Counted from the first letter of the stretch, positions 1 through 5,749 are shown. The stretch is DNA of 5,749 bases from Bryobacterales bacterium (GCA_025353235.1 JANXQZ010000717.1:1-5749); one strand, 5' to 3'. Made by a program: numbers and translations. The notes: generated by a model from the sequence alone, not told the origin.

Positions 1-1307
1 GTTCTGCGTCCCACAACTGCGTAGTCTTGCGACCCGTAGAAGTAGTCGTTGAACCGCGCTGTTATCTTCGATCCGTCGTCAGGCACGCGGACCGAGTCCG
101 GGCAAGGATGCAGCGAAAGTATCTCTACCTGCGTGAAGCCTCTCGCATCCAGAAGAAACTCCAGCAGCATGCTTGGCAAAGGATTCCGATGAGTAGGGTC
201 GAGATAGAAATTTCTGGAGCCCACCAGGACGTTTTCAGGGTTGGGTGTTTCGAAGATTGCGATCCCGCCCGGCTTCAACACGCGAACTGTCTCATCGAGC
301 AACTCCACCAACTTCGCCCACGGGAGGTGTTCGACTATGTGAAACCCAGTTACTGCACCCAGCGATGCGTCAGGACGTTGGCGGAGATTCTCGATCGCGT
401 CGCCCAAGGAAACATTCAGGCCGAGTTCACCGCACATTGAGACGAAGGTGCGATTCAAGTCCACGCCTTCCGCTTGAATGTTGTGCGCGCGGAGGAGCTC
501 AAGCCACTCGCCGCGCCCGCAGCCAATGTCGAGGACCGGCGACTCGCCTCCCTGCAGATAAGGCAGGTATTGTTTCAACTTCTCCTTTATTTCTTCACGG
601 CTGCCGCGCAACCTGTCTTCCAGCATGAGGTACAAATTATCGAGGTGGTGCGGGCTTGCGTCGCTCAGACGCGGAAGTACTGCAGCGGGGGTCGGAATTT
701 GAGCTTGGAGCCGTTCTTGGGCGAACAGCATCGTCCGAAACTGGGCGATCCTCGTTTCAGCGGTCGACATGCGCTCCCGTGCTTCTTGCCCAATACGCTC
801 GCGCGCGGCATCGCCCGATCTGATATAGCTCAGCAATTCCTGATCGTTCCTCTCCATTTCAGCGGGCAGGCGATCGACCGTGGCGACGATTAATTCCATC
901 TGCGCTGCCAGCTTTGCAACGTGCTCTTCGAGTTGAGCCTTCTCCGCCGAAAGCGAATCGATTCGCGCGGAAAATCGCTCGATGATATGGCTTTGCTCCT
1001 GCAAGACGCCGACTGCGGCCGTGTTGAATCCGACGATTTGAGGCGTATACCAGAAGAGCATCCGCTGCACAATTCGAACCAGGACGGCACCGATCTTTCC
1101 TCGCAGCGAGGAGGAGATTGGGGGCATCCGTCCGATGGAAGTGGAACTCTCCTGAGCGGCTCGCAGCCATTCTTGAAGCCTTGCGGTATTAAGCGAACCG
1201 GAGGCAGGCTCGGGCTGAGCGGCAGGACCCGCGACAACTCGCCGCCGTATGTCGGCGGCCAGAAAATGTTCTAGCTCTTTCCCCCGAATTGCCTCTTTTT
1301 CCAGCAC
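1..1307 (-). CDS. Class I SAM-dependent methyltransferase with N-terminal coiled coil (polysaccharide-cluster type), 3' end cut by window edge
   Basis: This frame is open on the minus strand from a stop at 1467-1469 down to base 1, with no stop in the window. Counting from GTG at 1307, about 435 residues are visible. Residues about 75-105 are amphipathic and contain LFWYTPQIVGFN. Residues about 106-200 are rich in heptad-like Leu/Ile/Ala with Glu/Arg/Gln, which indicates a coiled coil. The methyltransferase core follows: motif I VLDIGCGRGEW (258-268) for SAM binding, an acidic residue in GVDLN, GFHIVEHL (321-328), RVLKPGG, then ETPNPENVLVGS (353-364) and FYLDPTHRNPLPS (367-379). The DPTHxNPLP signature is typical of methyltransferases in O-antigen and exopolysaccharide loci (WbdD-like core), so the likely substrate is a sugar chain. 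The visible end, GSQDYAVVGRR, resembles the usual C-terminus of this group, so only a few residues should be missing. There is no in-frame ATG before about 1128. TTG 1310 or GTG 1307 are the best starts, neither with a Shine-Dalgarno. The gene is divergent from padR. Confidence 0.85.
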   Translation of the reverse strand, partial: MLEKEAIRGKELEHFLAADIRRRVVAGPAAQPEPASGSLNTARLQEWLRAAQESSTSIGRMPPISSSLRGKIGAVLVRIVQRMLFWYTPQIVGFNTAAVGVLQEQSHIIERFSARIDSLSAEKAQLEEHVAKLAAQMELIVATVDRLPAEMERNDQELLSYIRSGDAARERIGQEARERMSTAETRIAQFRTMLFAQERLQAQIPTPAAVLPRLSDASPHHLDNLYLMLEDRLRGSREEIKEKLKQYLPYLQGGESPVLDIGCGRGEWLELLRAHNIQAEGVDLNRTFVSMCGELGLNVSLGDAIENLRQRPDASLGAVTGFHIVEHLPWAKLVELLDETVRVLKPGGIAIFETPNPENVLVGSRNFYLDPTHRNPLPSMLLEFLLDARGFTQVEILSLHPCPDSVRVPDDGSKITARFNDYFYGSQDYAVVGRR

Positions 1308-1314
1308 CAATTTG

Positions 1315-1342
1315 ATTACAACATACGAGGATGTCTGAACAA
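1315..1342 (-). promoter_or_regulatory. Possible promoter of the methyltransferase gene
   Basis: On the minus strand there is a TTGTTC (plus-strand 1337-1342) followed by a 16-base gap and TGTAAT (1315-1320). The -10 box matches consensus at 5 of 6 bases, but the -35 matches at only 3 of 6. Transcription would begin around 1308, almost on the GTG/TTG start codons. The message would then have little or no leader, which fits the missing Shine-Dalgarno. This is a weak, inferred site. Confidence 0.3.
1321..1334. promoter_or_regulatory. Second operator-like site, ACAT-N6-ATGT
   Basis: The sequence ACAT-ACGAGG-ATGT has the same half-sites and the same 6-base gap as ACAT-ATTGCG-ATGT at 1378-1391 inside the padR promoter. 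Its centre lies 57 bases from the centre of that site. It falls exactly in the spacer of the proposed methyltransferase promoter. A PadR dimer might therefore bind both sites and control both divergent genes. The match covers only the 8 half-site bases, so chance is possible. Confidence 0.35.
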
Positions 1343-1367
1343 ATTGCGGCCGATGGCTCCCGCCTCC

Positions 1368-1396
1368 TTGACATTCTACATATTGCGATGTATATG
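1368..1396 (+). promoter_or_regulatory. Sigma-70-type promoter of the padR-permease operon
   Basis: A perfect TTGACA -35 box (1368-1373) is followed by a 17-base spacer and TATATG (1391-1396), which matches the -10 consensus at 4 of 6 bases. Transcription would start near 1403, giving a leader of about 18 bases before the padR ATG at 1421. The weak -10 lies inside the inverted repeat at 1374-1401, so a bound regulator would block RNA polymerase. This is the arrangement expected for autorepression. Confidence 0.65.
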
Positions 1397-1401
1397 TAGA
1401 A
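1374..1401. repeat. Perfect 10-bp inverted repeat, probable PadR operator
   Basis: The left arm TTCTACATAT (1374-1383) and right arm ATATGTAGAA (1392-1401) are exact reverse complements separated by 8 bases. Extending each arm outward by four bases (left from 1370, right to 1405) gives 12 of 14 matches. Within it lie ACAT (1378) and ATGT at 1388 and 1394, with further ACAT copies flanking at 1371 and 1404. ACAT/ATGT elements are the half-sites usually reported for PadR-family regulators. The repeat covers the spacer and -10 box of the padR promoter, supporting a role as an autoregulatory operator. Confidence 0.65.
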
Positions 1402-1407
1402 AGACAT

Positions 1408-1413
1408 AGAGAG
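1408..1413 (+). promoter_or_regulatory. Weak ribosome-binding site of padR
   Basis: AGAGAG lies 7 bases before the ATG at 1421. It is a partial Shine-Dalgarno match but well spaced. It supports 1421 as the start, which also gives the PadR-family N-terminus (MPNEKSDLLQGTLDMLIL). Confidence 0.5.
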
Positions 1414-1420
1414 CCCGTCG

Positions 1421-1756
1421 ATGCCAAACGAAAAATCCGACCTCCTCCAGGGCACCCTGGATATGCTCATCTTGAAGATCGTCGCGCTTGGCCCGGTTCA
1501 CGGCTACGGCATCTCGAGGCGGATTCGCCAGATTTCGAAAGAAGTCCTCCAGGTCCAGCAAGGATCGCTGTATCCGGCTTTGCATCGGCTCGAGAAGCGC
1601 GGCTGGCTCGAAGCCAATTGGGGTGAATCCGAGAACGGGAGACAGGCTAAGTTCTACAGGCTCTCCGCAATCGGCCGCAAGCAGTTCACTGCGGAACAAT
1701 CTAACTGGCATCGTCTAGCGGACGCGGTCAGCCTCATTTTGAAAGCCGCTCAATAG
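1421..1756 (+). CDS. PadR-family transcriptional regulator (acidobacterial type)
   Basis: This 111-residue protein is a small winged-helix DNA-binding regulator, expected to act as a dimer in the cytoplasm. The start LLQGTLDMLILKIVALGP (8-25) is the PadR opening, followed by HGYGISRRI (27-35). GSLYPALHRLEKRGWL (48-63) is the diagnostic PadR recognition helix, and GRQAKFYRLSAIGRK (73-87) forms the wing. The C-terminal tail after about residue 88 is short, so it belongs to the small PadR class rather than the type with a long coiled C-terminal domain. Length and motifs match the acidobacterial subgroup that sits before ADOP permeases, as here. It is probably autoregulated through the palindrome in its promoter. 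The ligand is unknown and cannot be read from the sequence. The family call is firm; its control of the permease is inferred from the operon layout. Confidence 0.93.
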   Translation: MPNEKSDLLQGTLDMLILKIVALGPVHGYGISRRIRQISKEVLQVQQGSLYPALHRLEKRGWLEANWGESENGRQAKFYRLSAIGRKQFTAEQSNWHRLADAVSLILKAAQ

Positions 1757-1759
1757 GAG
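1755..1759 (+). promoter_or_regulatory. Permease ribosome-binding site overlapping the padR stop codon
   Basis: AGGAG begins within the padR TAG stop (1754-1756) and sits 6 bases before the permease ATG at 1766. Ribosomes finishing padR would cover this site, so the two genes are probably translationally coupled. It also fixes 1766 as the permease start. Confidence 0.75.
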
Positions 1760-1765
1760 TAGTCG

Positions 1766-4360
1766 ATGTCTTGGTGGAAGTTTTTGTCAAAGAAGCGTCC
1801 CTTGGATGCCCAGCTCGACTCCGAGCTTCGCTTTCACATCGACGAGCTCATCCAGGAAAAAATAGCCGCCGGTTCTACGCCCGACCAAGCGCGGCGCGAG
1901 GCCCTGCTCGAATTTGGCGGCCGGGAGCAGATCAAGGAAGAATTGCGCGACGTGTATCGAATTGCAACGCTCGAGAACACCGCCGCCAATCTAAAATCCG
2001 GCATTCGGCTTCTTCGGAAGTCGCCGTCGTTTTCGATTGCGGTTATTCTCACGATGGCCCTCGGCATTGGCGCGAATAGCGCCGTGTTTTCGGCGATCAA
2101 TGCAATTCTCCTGCGGCCATTGCCGTTCCCAAACGGCGATCGGCTCATGTCGTTGCAGGAGTACCACCCCAAATCCAAACAACCGAAGACTTTTGTCGCG
2201 CCTGTCCGGCTCGAAGACTGGAATCGCCTCAACGCCACATTTCAGGCCATCTCGGGCTGGTATACGCAAGATGTCTCGGAGCTCTCCGGCGTTGTCCCCG
2301 AGAAAGTAACAGAAGCGCTGGTGGCTCCTCGTTTTCTTCAAGTATGGGGCGTCGCGCCCGCGCTCGGCCGAGATTTTCTTCCCCAGGAAGAACACTTTGG
2401 CGGACCCAATGCCGTCTTGATCAGCGATCGTTTCTGGCGTCGCCGCTACAATGCGGACTCGAATGTAGTTGGCAAGATACTTCGCCTTGAAAGTTACTCA
2501 TACACGATCGTCGGCGTGATGCCAGCCTCGTTTCTCTTTCCGGACCATGACGTCGACATCTGGTATCCCAGTGCTCCGGACGCGCCCTTTGCTCAAAGCC
2601 GGGAGTCTACTTGGTACACCGTGATCGGTCGACTCAAGGCCGGAGTGAGAGTGGCCCAAGCGCGTGCCAATTTAGACAGCGTGCAAACCCAACTGGGCCG
2701 GCAATTTCCGAAAACGGATGGCAGTCTGGCTGTAGAGATTCAGCCCCTGAAAGAGACCGCGGTTGGCGGCGTGCGTCGTTCCCTCTGGGTCCTGTTCGGC
2801 TCTGTCTCTCTACTGCTGCTGATTGCGTGCGCGAATATCGCGGCGCTGCTTCTCGCTCGCACGGCCCAACGCGAACGGGAAATTTCGGTGCGGTTCTCTC
2901 TGGGCGCATCGCGCGCTTCCGTGATCGCTCAACTCTTGACGGAATGCTTTGTCCTGGCGTTCGCCGGCGCTGCGCTCGGACTGTTCGTGGCGGCAGCCGG
3001 CGCAGCGGCGTTGCGCACTCTCGCCAAGACATTTCCGCGCGCCGAAGAGATCACGCTCGATTGGCGAATTGTGATTTACACTCTGGCCTGTGCGGTGGTC
3101 GCTACTCTCTTGTGCGGCTTATTTCCCGCCATTCGCGGTACTCGCCGGAGCATTGCGGGCGACCTCGCACACTCCAGCCGCGCCCAAGTGTCGACGCGGA
3201 ACCCCTTGCAATGGCTGCTGGTCGGAATACAGGTGACGCTCTCCGTGGTTCTCTTGGTCGGGGCTGGCCTGATGCTGCGCAGTTTCGAGGAACTCGGCCG
3301 TGTCTCGCCTGGCTTCGACTCAAGCCGGGTACTCACTTTGCGCATCAGCGGCAACTGGGGCGAAACAACCGACTATAAGAAGCTTACACAACGAATTAAT
3401 CGAACGCTCGATGAATTGCGCAGCGTGCCGGGAGTTCGCGCGGCGGCAACCTCGGGGACTTTGCCAGGAATCCTGAGCGACTCCCGCGCGGAACTAACGC
3501 TTGTGGAAGGACGCGTCGAAACGGAAGGCAAGATCGTCGCGGACAGCAGATTCGTTTCGAACGGCTATTTCGAAACTATGAAAATCCCGGTGCTGGCAGG
3601 CGAGGGCTGCTTCGAATCTCTAAAACCGGGGATGGTAGTCAACCGCAGTTTTGTCCACAGTTATCTCAGCGGATCACCGGCACTAGGAAGGCATCTTAAG
3701 CTGGCTTTAAATTCATCCCTTCCACCCTTTGAAATCCGCGGTGTTGTTGCGGATGCTCGAGAGCAAGGTTTGAACCGCGAGCCTGCTCCCACGGCCTATT
3801 GGTGCGGAAGCGCCCCCGGTCCCAGTCCATATTTCCTGATACGGACGCAAGGCGAACCGATGGCCATGGCCGAAACGCTGCGCCGTCAAATCCATCAGAG
3901 CCAGCCAGCTCGATCCGTGTTCGACATCTCACCGCTGCAACAACATCTCTCGGATATTTTCGCCGAGAATCGCCTCCGTTCCATTCTGTTGACTTTGTTC
4001 GCACTGACGGCTGTCTCGCTGGCATGCATAGGACTGTACGGAACTCTGAGCTACTTTGTCGCTGTGCGTAGGCGCGAAGTGGGATTGCGTCTCGCGCTGG
4101 GCGCTTCGCGAGGGCAGATCGTTACAGCGTTTCTGTTGAAAGGGTTCGCGATATCCTTCATCGGCTGCCTTGCAGGTTTAGGTTTAGCGGTTGGCTTTGC
4201 GAGAGCGCTTTCGGGAATGCTGTATGGCGTGTCCACGTCGGATGCCGAAACCTTGTTCTCGGTTGCGTGTCTCGTGTTATTCGTGGCAGTCTTATCTTCT
4301 CTCTTGCCTGCCATCCGCGCCGCGCGAGTGGAGCCCATGGAAGTACTCCGGGACGAATAG
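1766..4360 (+). CDS. ADOP family permease (acidobacterial duplicated orphan permease; FtsX/MacB-like)
   Basis: This 864-residue inner-membrane protein is built like two MacB/FtsX permease halves joined in one chain. Residues 1-80 are a cytoplasmic prefix (LDAQLDSELRFHIDELI, then ARREALLEFGG) typical of acidobacterial ADOPs. About eight membrane segments are visible: near 90-112, 341-363, 388-416, 433-454, 483-504, 739-761, 789-812 and 829-850. Large periplasmic domains lie at about 113-340 and 505-738. The FtsX core occurs twice: REISVRFSLGASR (371-383) with PAIR (454-457), and REVGLRLALGASR (770-782) with PAIR (848-851). It ends in ARVEPMEVLRDE, as this family usually does. MacB-type proteins use an ATPase to drive periplasmic movement for efflux or lipoprotein handling. 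No Walker A or LSGGQ signature occurs in this chain or nearby, hence 'orphan'. The substrate is unknown. The frame is intact. Confidence 0.93.
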   Translation: MSWWKFLSKKRPLDAQLDSELRFHIDELIQEKIAAGSTPDQARREALLEFGGREQIKEELRDVYRIATLENTAANLKSGIRLLRKSPSFSIAVILTMALGIGANSAVFSAINAILLRPLPFPNGDRLMSLQEYHPKSKQPKTFVAPVRLEDWNRLNATFQAISGWYTQDVSELSGVVPEKVTEALVAPRFLQVWGVAPALGRDFLPQEEHFGGPNAVLISDRFWRRRYNADSNVVGKILRLESYSYTIVGVMPASFLFPDHDVDIWYPSAPDAPFAQSRESTWYTVIGRLKAGVRVAQARANLDSVQTQLGRQFPKTDGSLAVEIQPLKETAVGGVRRSLWVLFGSVSLLLLIACANIAALLLARTAQREREISVRFSLGASRASVIAQLLTECFVLAFAGAALGLFVAAAGAAALRTLAKTFPRAEEITLDWRIVIYTLACAVVATLLCGLFPAIRGTRRSIAGDLAHSSRAQVSTRNPLQWLLVGIQVTLSVVLLVGAGLMLRSFEELGRVSPGFDSSRVLTLRISGNWGETTDYKKLTQRINRTLDELRSVPGVRAAATSGTLPGILSDSRAELTLVEGRVETEGKIVADSRFVSNGYFETMKIPVLAGEGCFESLKPGMVVNRSFVHSYLSGSPALGRHLKLALNSSLPPFEIRGVVADAREQGLNREPAPTAYWCGSAPGPSPYFLIRTQGEPMAMAETLRRQIHQSQPARSVFDISPLQQHLSDIFAENRLRSILLTLFALTAVSLACIGLYGTLSYFVAVRRREVGLRLALGASRGQIVTAFLLKGFAISFIGCLAGLGLAVGFARALSGMLYGVSTSDAETLFSVACLVLFVAVLSSLLPAIRAARVEPMEVLRDE
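2789..3130 (+). other. First FtsX-like membrane core of the permease (internal duplication, copy 1)
   Basis: Residues about 342-455 hold a membrane helix, the REREISVRFSLGASR cytoplasmic loop, two further helices and a PAIR motif. The same order recurs at residues 740-850. The matching loop and PAIR motifs are offset by 399 and 394 residues, indicating an old duplication with nearly equal spacing. Confidence 0.75.
3983..4315 (+). other. Second FtsX-like membrane core of the permease (internal duplication, copy 2)
   Basis: Residues about 740-850 repeat the copy 1 plan: helix, RRREVGLRLALGASR loop, two helices, then PAIR. Similarity is clear in the loop (REVGLRLALGASR against REISVRFSLGASR) and weak elsewhere, consistent with long divergence. 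Confidence 0.75.
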
Positions 4361-4368
4361 CCATCAAG

Positions 4369-4384
4369 GGTCTCAATTGGGACC
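4369..4384. terminator. Small hairpin at the convergent gene junction, possible weak terminator
   Basis: GGTCTC (4369-4374), loop AATT, and GGGACC (4379-4384) form a 6-bp stem with one G-U pair, 9 bases after the permease stop. It lies between two converging genes (4360 and 4414), where a shared terminator would be expected. There is no T-run on either side, so it is not a standard intrinsic terminator. It may only mark or slow transcript ends. Confidence 0.3.
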
Positions 4385-4413
4385 ACTCACTCCGGCTATT
4401 AGCTCTTCCCGTG

Positions 4414-5749
4414 CTACTTGCGGAGTCTCAGGGAAGTCAGGCGAAATGCCAAGTCGCGCGTGTCGGTGTTCACTCCCAAGCTGACGGGCTTTGCGCTTCG
4501 GCCGGGCCGCATGCTGATACGCACGCTCTCTCGGTCATCTTGTATAGGCAAAAGGAAGGTCCGAGTGAATGCGCCTGGGCTATCGACAAACTGAGTTATC
4601 CACTTGCCTTCGTTGGCTTGAACGCTGATTTGTCCCGGCGCGGTAGCCGTGAGCGCTTCGCCCCCGATGTCTAAGACTGCCTCACGGGCGCCCACGCTAG
4701 GGAAGCGGGCCTCCGCACCTCTATCCGTTACCCAGCGATCCTCAGTGAGTCTCTCCACATAGTGAACCTCTGTCGGGTCGAGTAAGTTTAGCTTCAAAGG
4801 AGCAAGGCTCTGGATGCGCAAATAATGAAATTGCAGATTAAGCTGGCGCGGGTCACTTCCGTATGTCCGGGAGGCTTCGTCGGTTTCCAACACCAGGTCG
4901 CTAGCGCCCGCAGGAACTGTAAACTCGGCAGTCGAAAATTTCGAGCTCACGCCAGTTAGCAGGTAGTCTCCCGCAGCTTTGCCATTCAGAGATAGATGGA
5001 GGTGTTCCGCCTTGCCGTCAGGCACGGTGACTTCAGCCTCAAAGGAGACGGTATCGGGATCCGGAGTCAGGAGCAAGACATGAGCTTTCTTGGCCATCCA
5101 TTGGAAAGGGCGCCCCTCGGCGTATTCCACGTCGTGCCAGCCATCGTTCGTAACCACCAGGCTAGTCTGCGCCTTGGAAAAACTGAATAGCCTGTTTTCG
5201 AACAGAACGGCAGAAGGATCTTTCCAGGATGTAATCGGGCGGAGGGTGAGATAGTAATCGTATTTCTCGGGGCTCGTTACTTTCTCTCCGGCGAGAGACG
5301 CGTAATAAACGCTTTTATACAGATCGCCCACAGGCCGGCGAAAGAAGTAGGGAATCCAGCGGTCATATGCATCGCGCGGGCATGCGATCAGCGTCGTTTG
5401 CCCCGGTTTGACGAGATGCTCGAGTACCTTAAGATCCTGAAGAGAAGCAAGCTGCTCTGCGGGAGCTATCAGGCGGGGGTCGGCCGGGTAGGAGTTGCGC
5501 ACATAGTCGTCCGCCGTGAACTGGTAGAACACCAAGCCGACGAAACAGATCCACATGGCAGCTTGCGCTCTGCCGACTGCTCCTAAAACGCTTGTTACCG
5601 GCTTCGCTAGCAAATAAGCGAGGCCGCTCGCTGCGCACATTGGCACGAGATAAAATGAGTAAACCAGTATTTTATGACTGGAGTAAACGAAGTGCCTGAT
5701 ATATAGCTGGTGCCACGCGAGCGCCAGATACACTGCTCCCGAGAGCGCT
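4414..5749 (-). CDS. C-terminal part of a large membrane protein with extracytoplasmic beta domains (glycosyltransferase-like, uncertain), 5' end cut by window edge
   Basis: The frame is open from the right edge to TAG at 4414-4416. A GTG at 5731-5733 could be a start, but upstream codons read ALSGA and continue a hydrophobic stretch. About 444 residues are therefore the tail of a longer protein. Residue numbers here count from that GTG. Membrane segments lie at about 1-8 (continuing off the edge), 22-42 and 56-72. A soluble region follows, with TTLIACPRDAYDRWIPYFFRR (113-133) and a DYYLTLRP strand. Two beta-rich segments come next, at 197-310 and 331-438, each ending in a D-x-R-x-L motif. 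Many membrane segments followed by such domains fit acidobacterial GT39-type or similar sugar-transfer membrane proteins acting on the periplasmic side. The catalytic part is not in the window, so the enzyme class is a guess. It converges with the permease gene across 53 bases. Confidence 0.7.
   Translation of the reverse strand, partial: ALSGAVYLALAWHQLYIRHFVYSSHKILVYSFYLVPMCAASGLAYLLAKPVTSVLGAVGRAQAAMWICFVGLVFYQFTADDYVRNSYPADPRLIAPAEQLASLQDLKVLEHLVKPGQTTLIACPRDAYDRWIPYFFRRPVGDLYKSVYYASLAGEKVTSPEKYDYYLTLRPITSWKDPSAVLFENRLFSFSKAQTSLVVTNDGWHDVEYAEGRPFQWMAKKAHVLLLTPDPDTVSFEAEVTVPDGKAEHLHLSLNGKAAGDYLLTGVSSKFSTAEFTVPAGASDLVLETDEASRTYGSDPRQLNLQFHYLRIQSLAPLKLNLLDPTEVHYVERLTEDRWVTDRGAEARFPSVGAREAVLDIGGEALTATAPGQISVQANEGKWITQFVDSPGAFTRTFLLPIQDDRESVRISMRPGRSAKPVSLGVNTDTRDLAFRLTSLRLRK
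4420..4743 (-). other. Second C-terminal beta-rich domain, resembling the first
   Basis: Residues about 331-438 begin with EDRWVTDRGAEARFP and end with DTRDLAFRLTSLRLR. The order matches the first domain: Trp-containing opening, a short strand with GG/NG turns, a Pro-Gly turn before a hydrophobic strand, and a D-x-R-x-L closing strand. The length is also similar (108 against 114 residues). Overall identity is low, so common origin is likely but unproven. Confidence 0.45.
4804..5145 (-). other. First C-terminal beta-rich domain of the membrane protein
   Basis: Residues about 197-310 (counted from GTG 5733) begin with DGWHDVEYAEGRPFQWM and end with DPRQLNLQFHYLRIQSL. Alternating hydrophobic and polar residues with turn-forming Pro, Gly, Asp and Asn suggest a beta sandwich. 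A Trp-rich opening and R-x-L-x-L-x-F close are seen in C-terminal domains of some acidobacterial membrane glycosyltransferases. A carbohydrate-binding role is inferred. Confidence 0.5.

Noticed and set aside
27..893. Plus-strand open frames of 137, 127 and 139 codons
   Set aside because: They are opposite the methyltransferase, whose minus-strand frame shows clear motifs; the plus-strand translations show no family features.
1365..1371. AAGGAGG on the minus strand as the methyltransferase ribosome-binding site
   Set aside because: No ATG, GTG or TTG in the methyltransferase frame lies within about 4-15 bases of it, and on the plus strand it overlaps the padR -35 region.
1331..1399. A 22-codon plus-strand frame starting MSEQIAADGSRLLDIL
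   Set aside because: It overlaps the padR promoter and palindrome, its start has no spaced ribosome-binding site, and it lies upstream of the predicted transcript start.
859..1470. Minus-strand frames of 93-115 codons in other phases
   Set aside because: They lie in the wrong frame relative to the methyltransferase, whose frame continues unbroken through this stretch, and they have no recognisable motif.
2611..3378. A 255-codon plus-strand frame inside the permease gene
   Set aside because: It is Arg/Ser/Gly-rich, low in hydrophobic order and out of frame with a well-conserved permease; a high-GC shadow.
1766..4360. Macrolide exporter MacB as the permease identity
   Set aside because: MacB has an N-terminal ATPase and one four-helix core; this protein has no ATPase and two cores, fitting ADOP instead.
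5731..5733. GTG as the true start of the right-hand gene
   Set aside because: The frame is open upstream to the edge and reads as a continuing membrane helix, so the gene very likely begins outside the window.
1..5749. Mobile elements, CRISPR arrays, tRNA or rRNA genes
   Set aside because: No transposase or integrase motifs, no regularly spaced direct repeats and no RNA gene signatures were seen by eye on either strand.

Overview
The window looks like chromosome of an Acidobacteriota bacterium with moderately high GC. The main reason is the central gene pair, in which a small PadR-type regulator is followed 9 bases later by a very large FtsX/MacB-like permease with no ATPase. This pairing matches the families known as 'acidobacterial PadR' and 'ADOP' (acidobacterial duplicated orphan permease). 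The assignment comes from family recognition by eye, not from a database search.

Layout, left to right. (1) Positions 1 to about 1307, minus strand: a class I SAM-dependent methyltransferase with a long N-terminal coiled coil. It runs off the left edge very close to its expected C-terminus and resembles methyltransferases found in O-antigen and exopolysaccharide clusters. (2) Positions 1308-1420: a divergent intergenic region. It carries a TTGACA/TATATG promoter for padR, a perfect 10-bp inverted repeat overlapping that promoter, and two copies of ACAT-N6-ATGT, one in the padR promoter spacer and one next to the methyltransferase start. (3) Positions 1421-4360, plus strand: a two-gene operon, padR then the 864-residue permease, with the permease ribosome-binding site overlapping the padR stop codon. 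(4) Positions 4361-4413: a short convergent junction with a small hairpin. (5) Positions 4414-5749, minus strand: the C-terminal part of a large membrane protein whose extracytoplasmic end appears to hold two related beta-rich domains. Its start lies beyond the right edge.

How the genes may work together. PadR probably represses its own operon through the palindrome and responds to an unknown ligand. The permease probably works at the cytoplasmic membrane on an envelope or efflux substrate, but there is no ATPase nearby. The two flanking genes look like surface-glycan genes (sugar-chain methyltransferase; glycosyltransferase-like membrane protein), so the operon sits between envelope polysaccharide genes. 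A functional link is suggested only by position and by the second operator-like site. No tRNA, rRNA, CRISPR array, insertion sequence or phage gene is visible.
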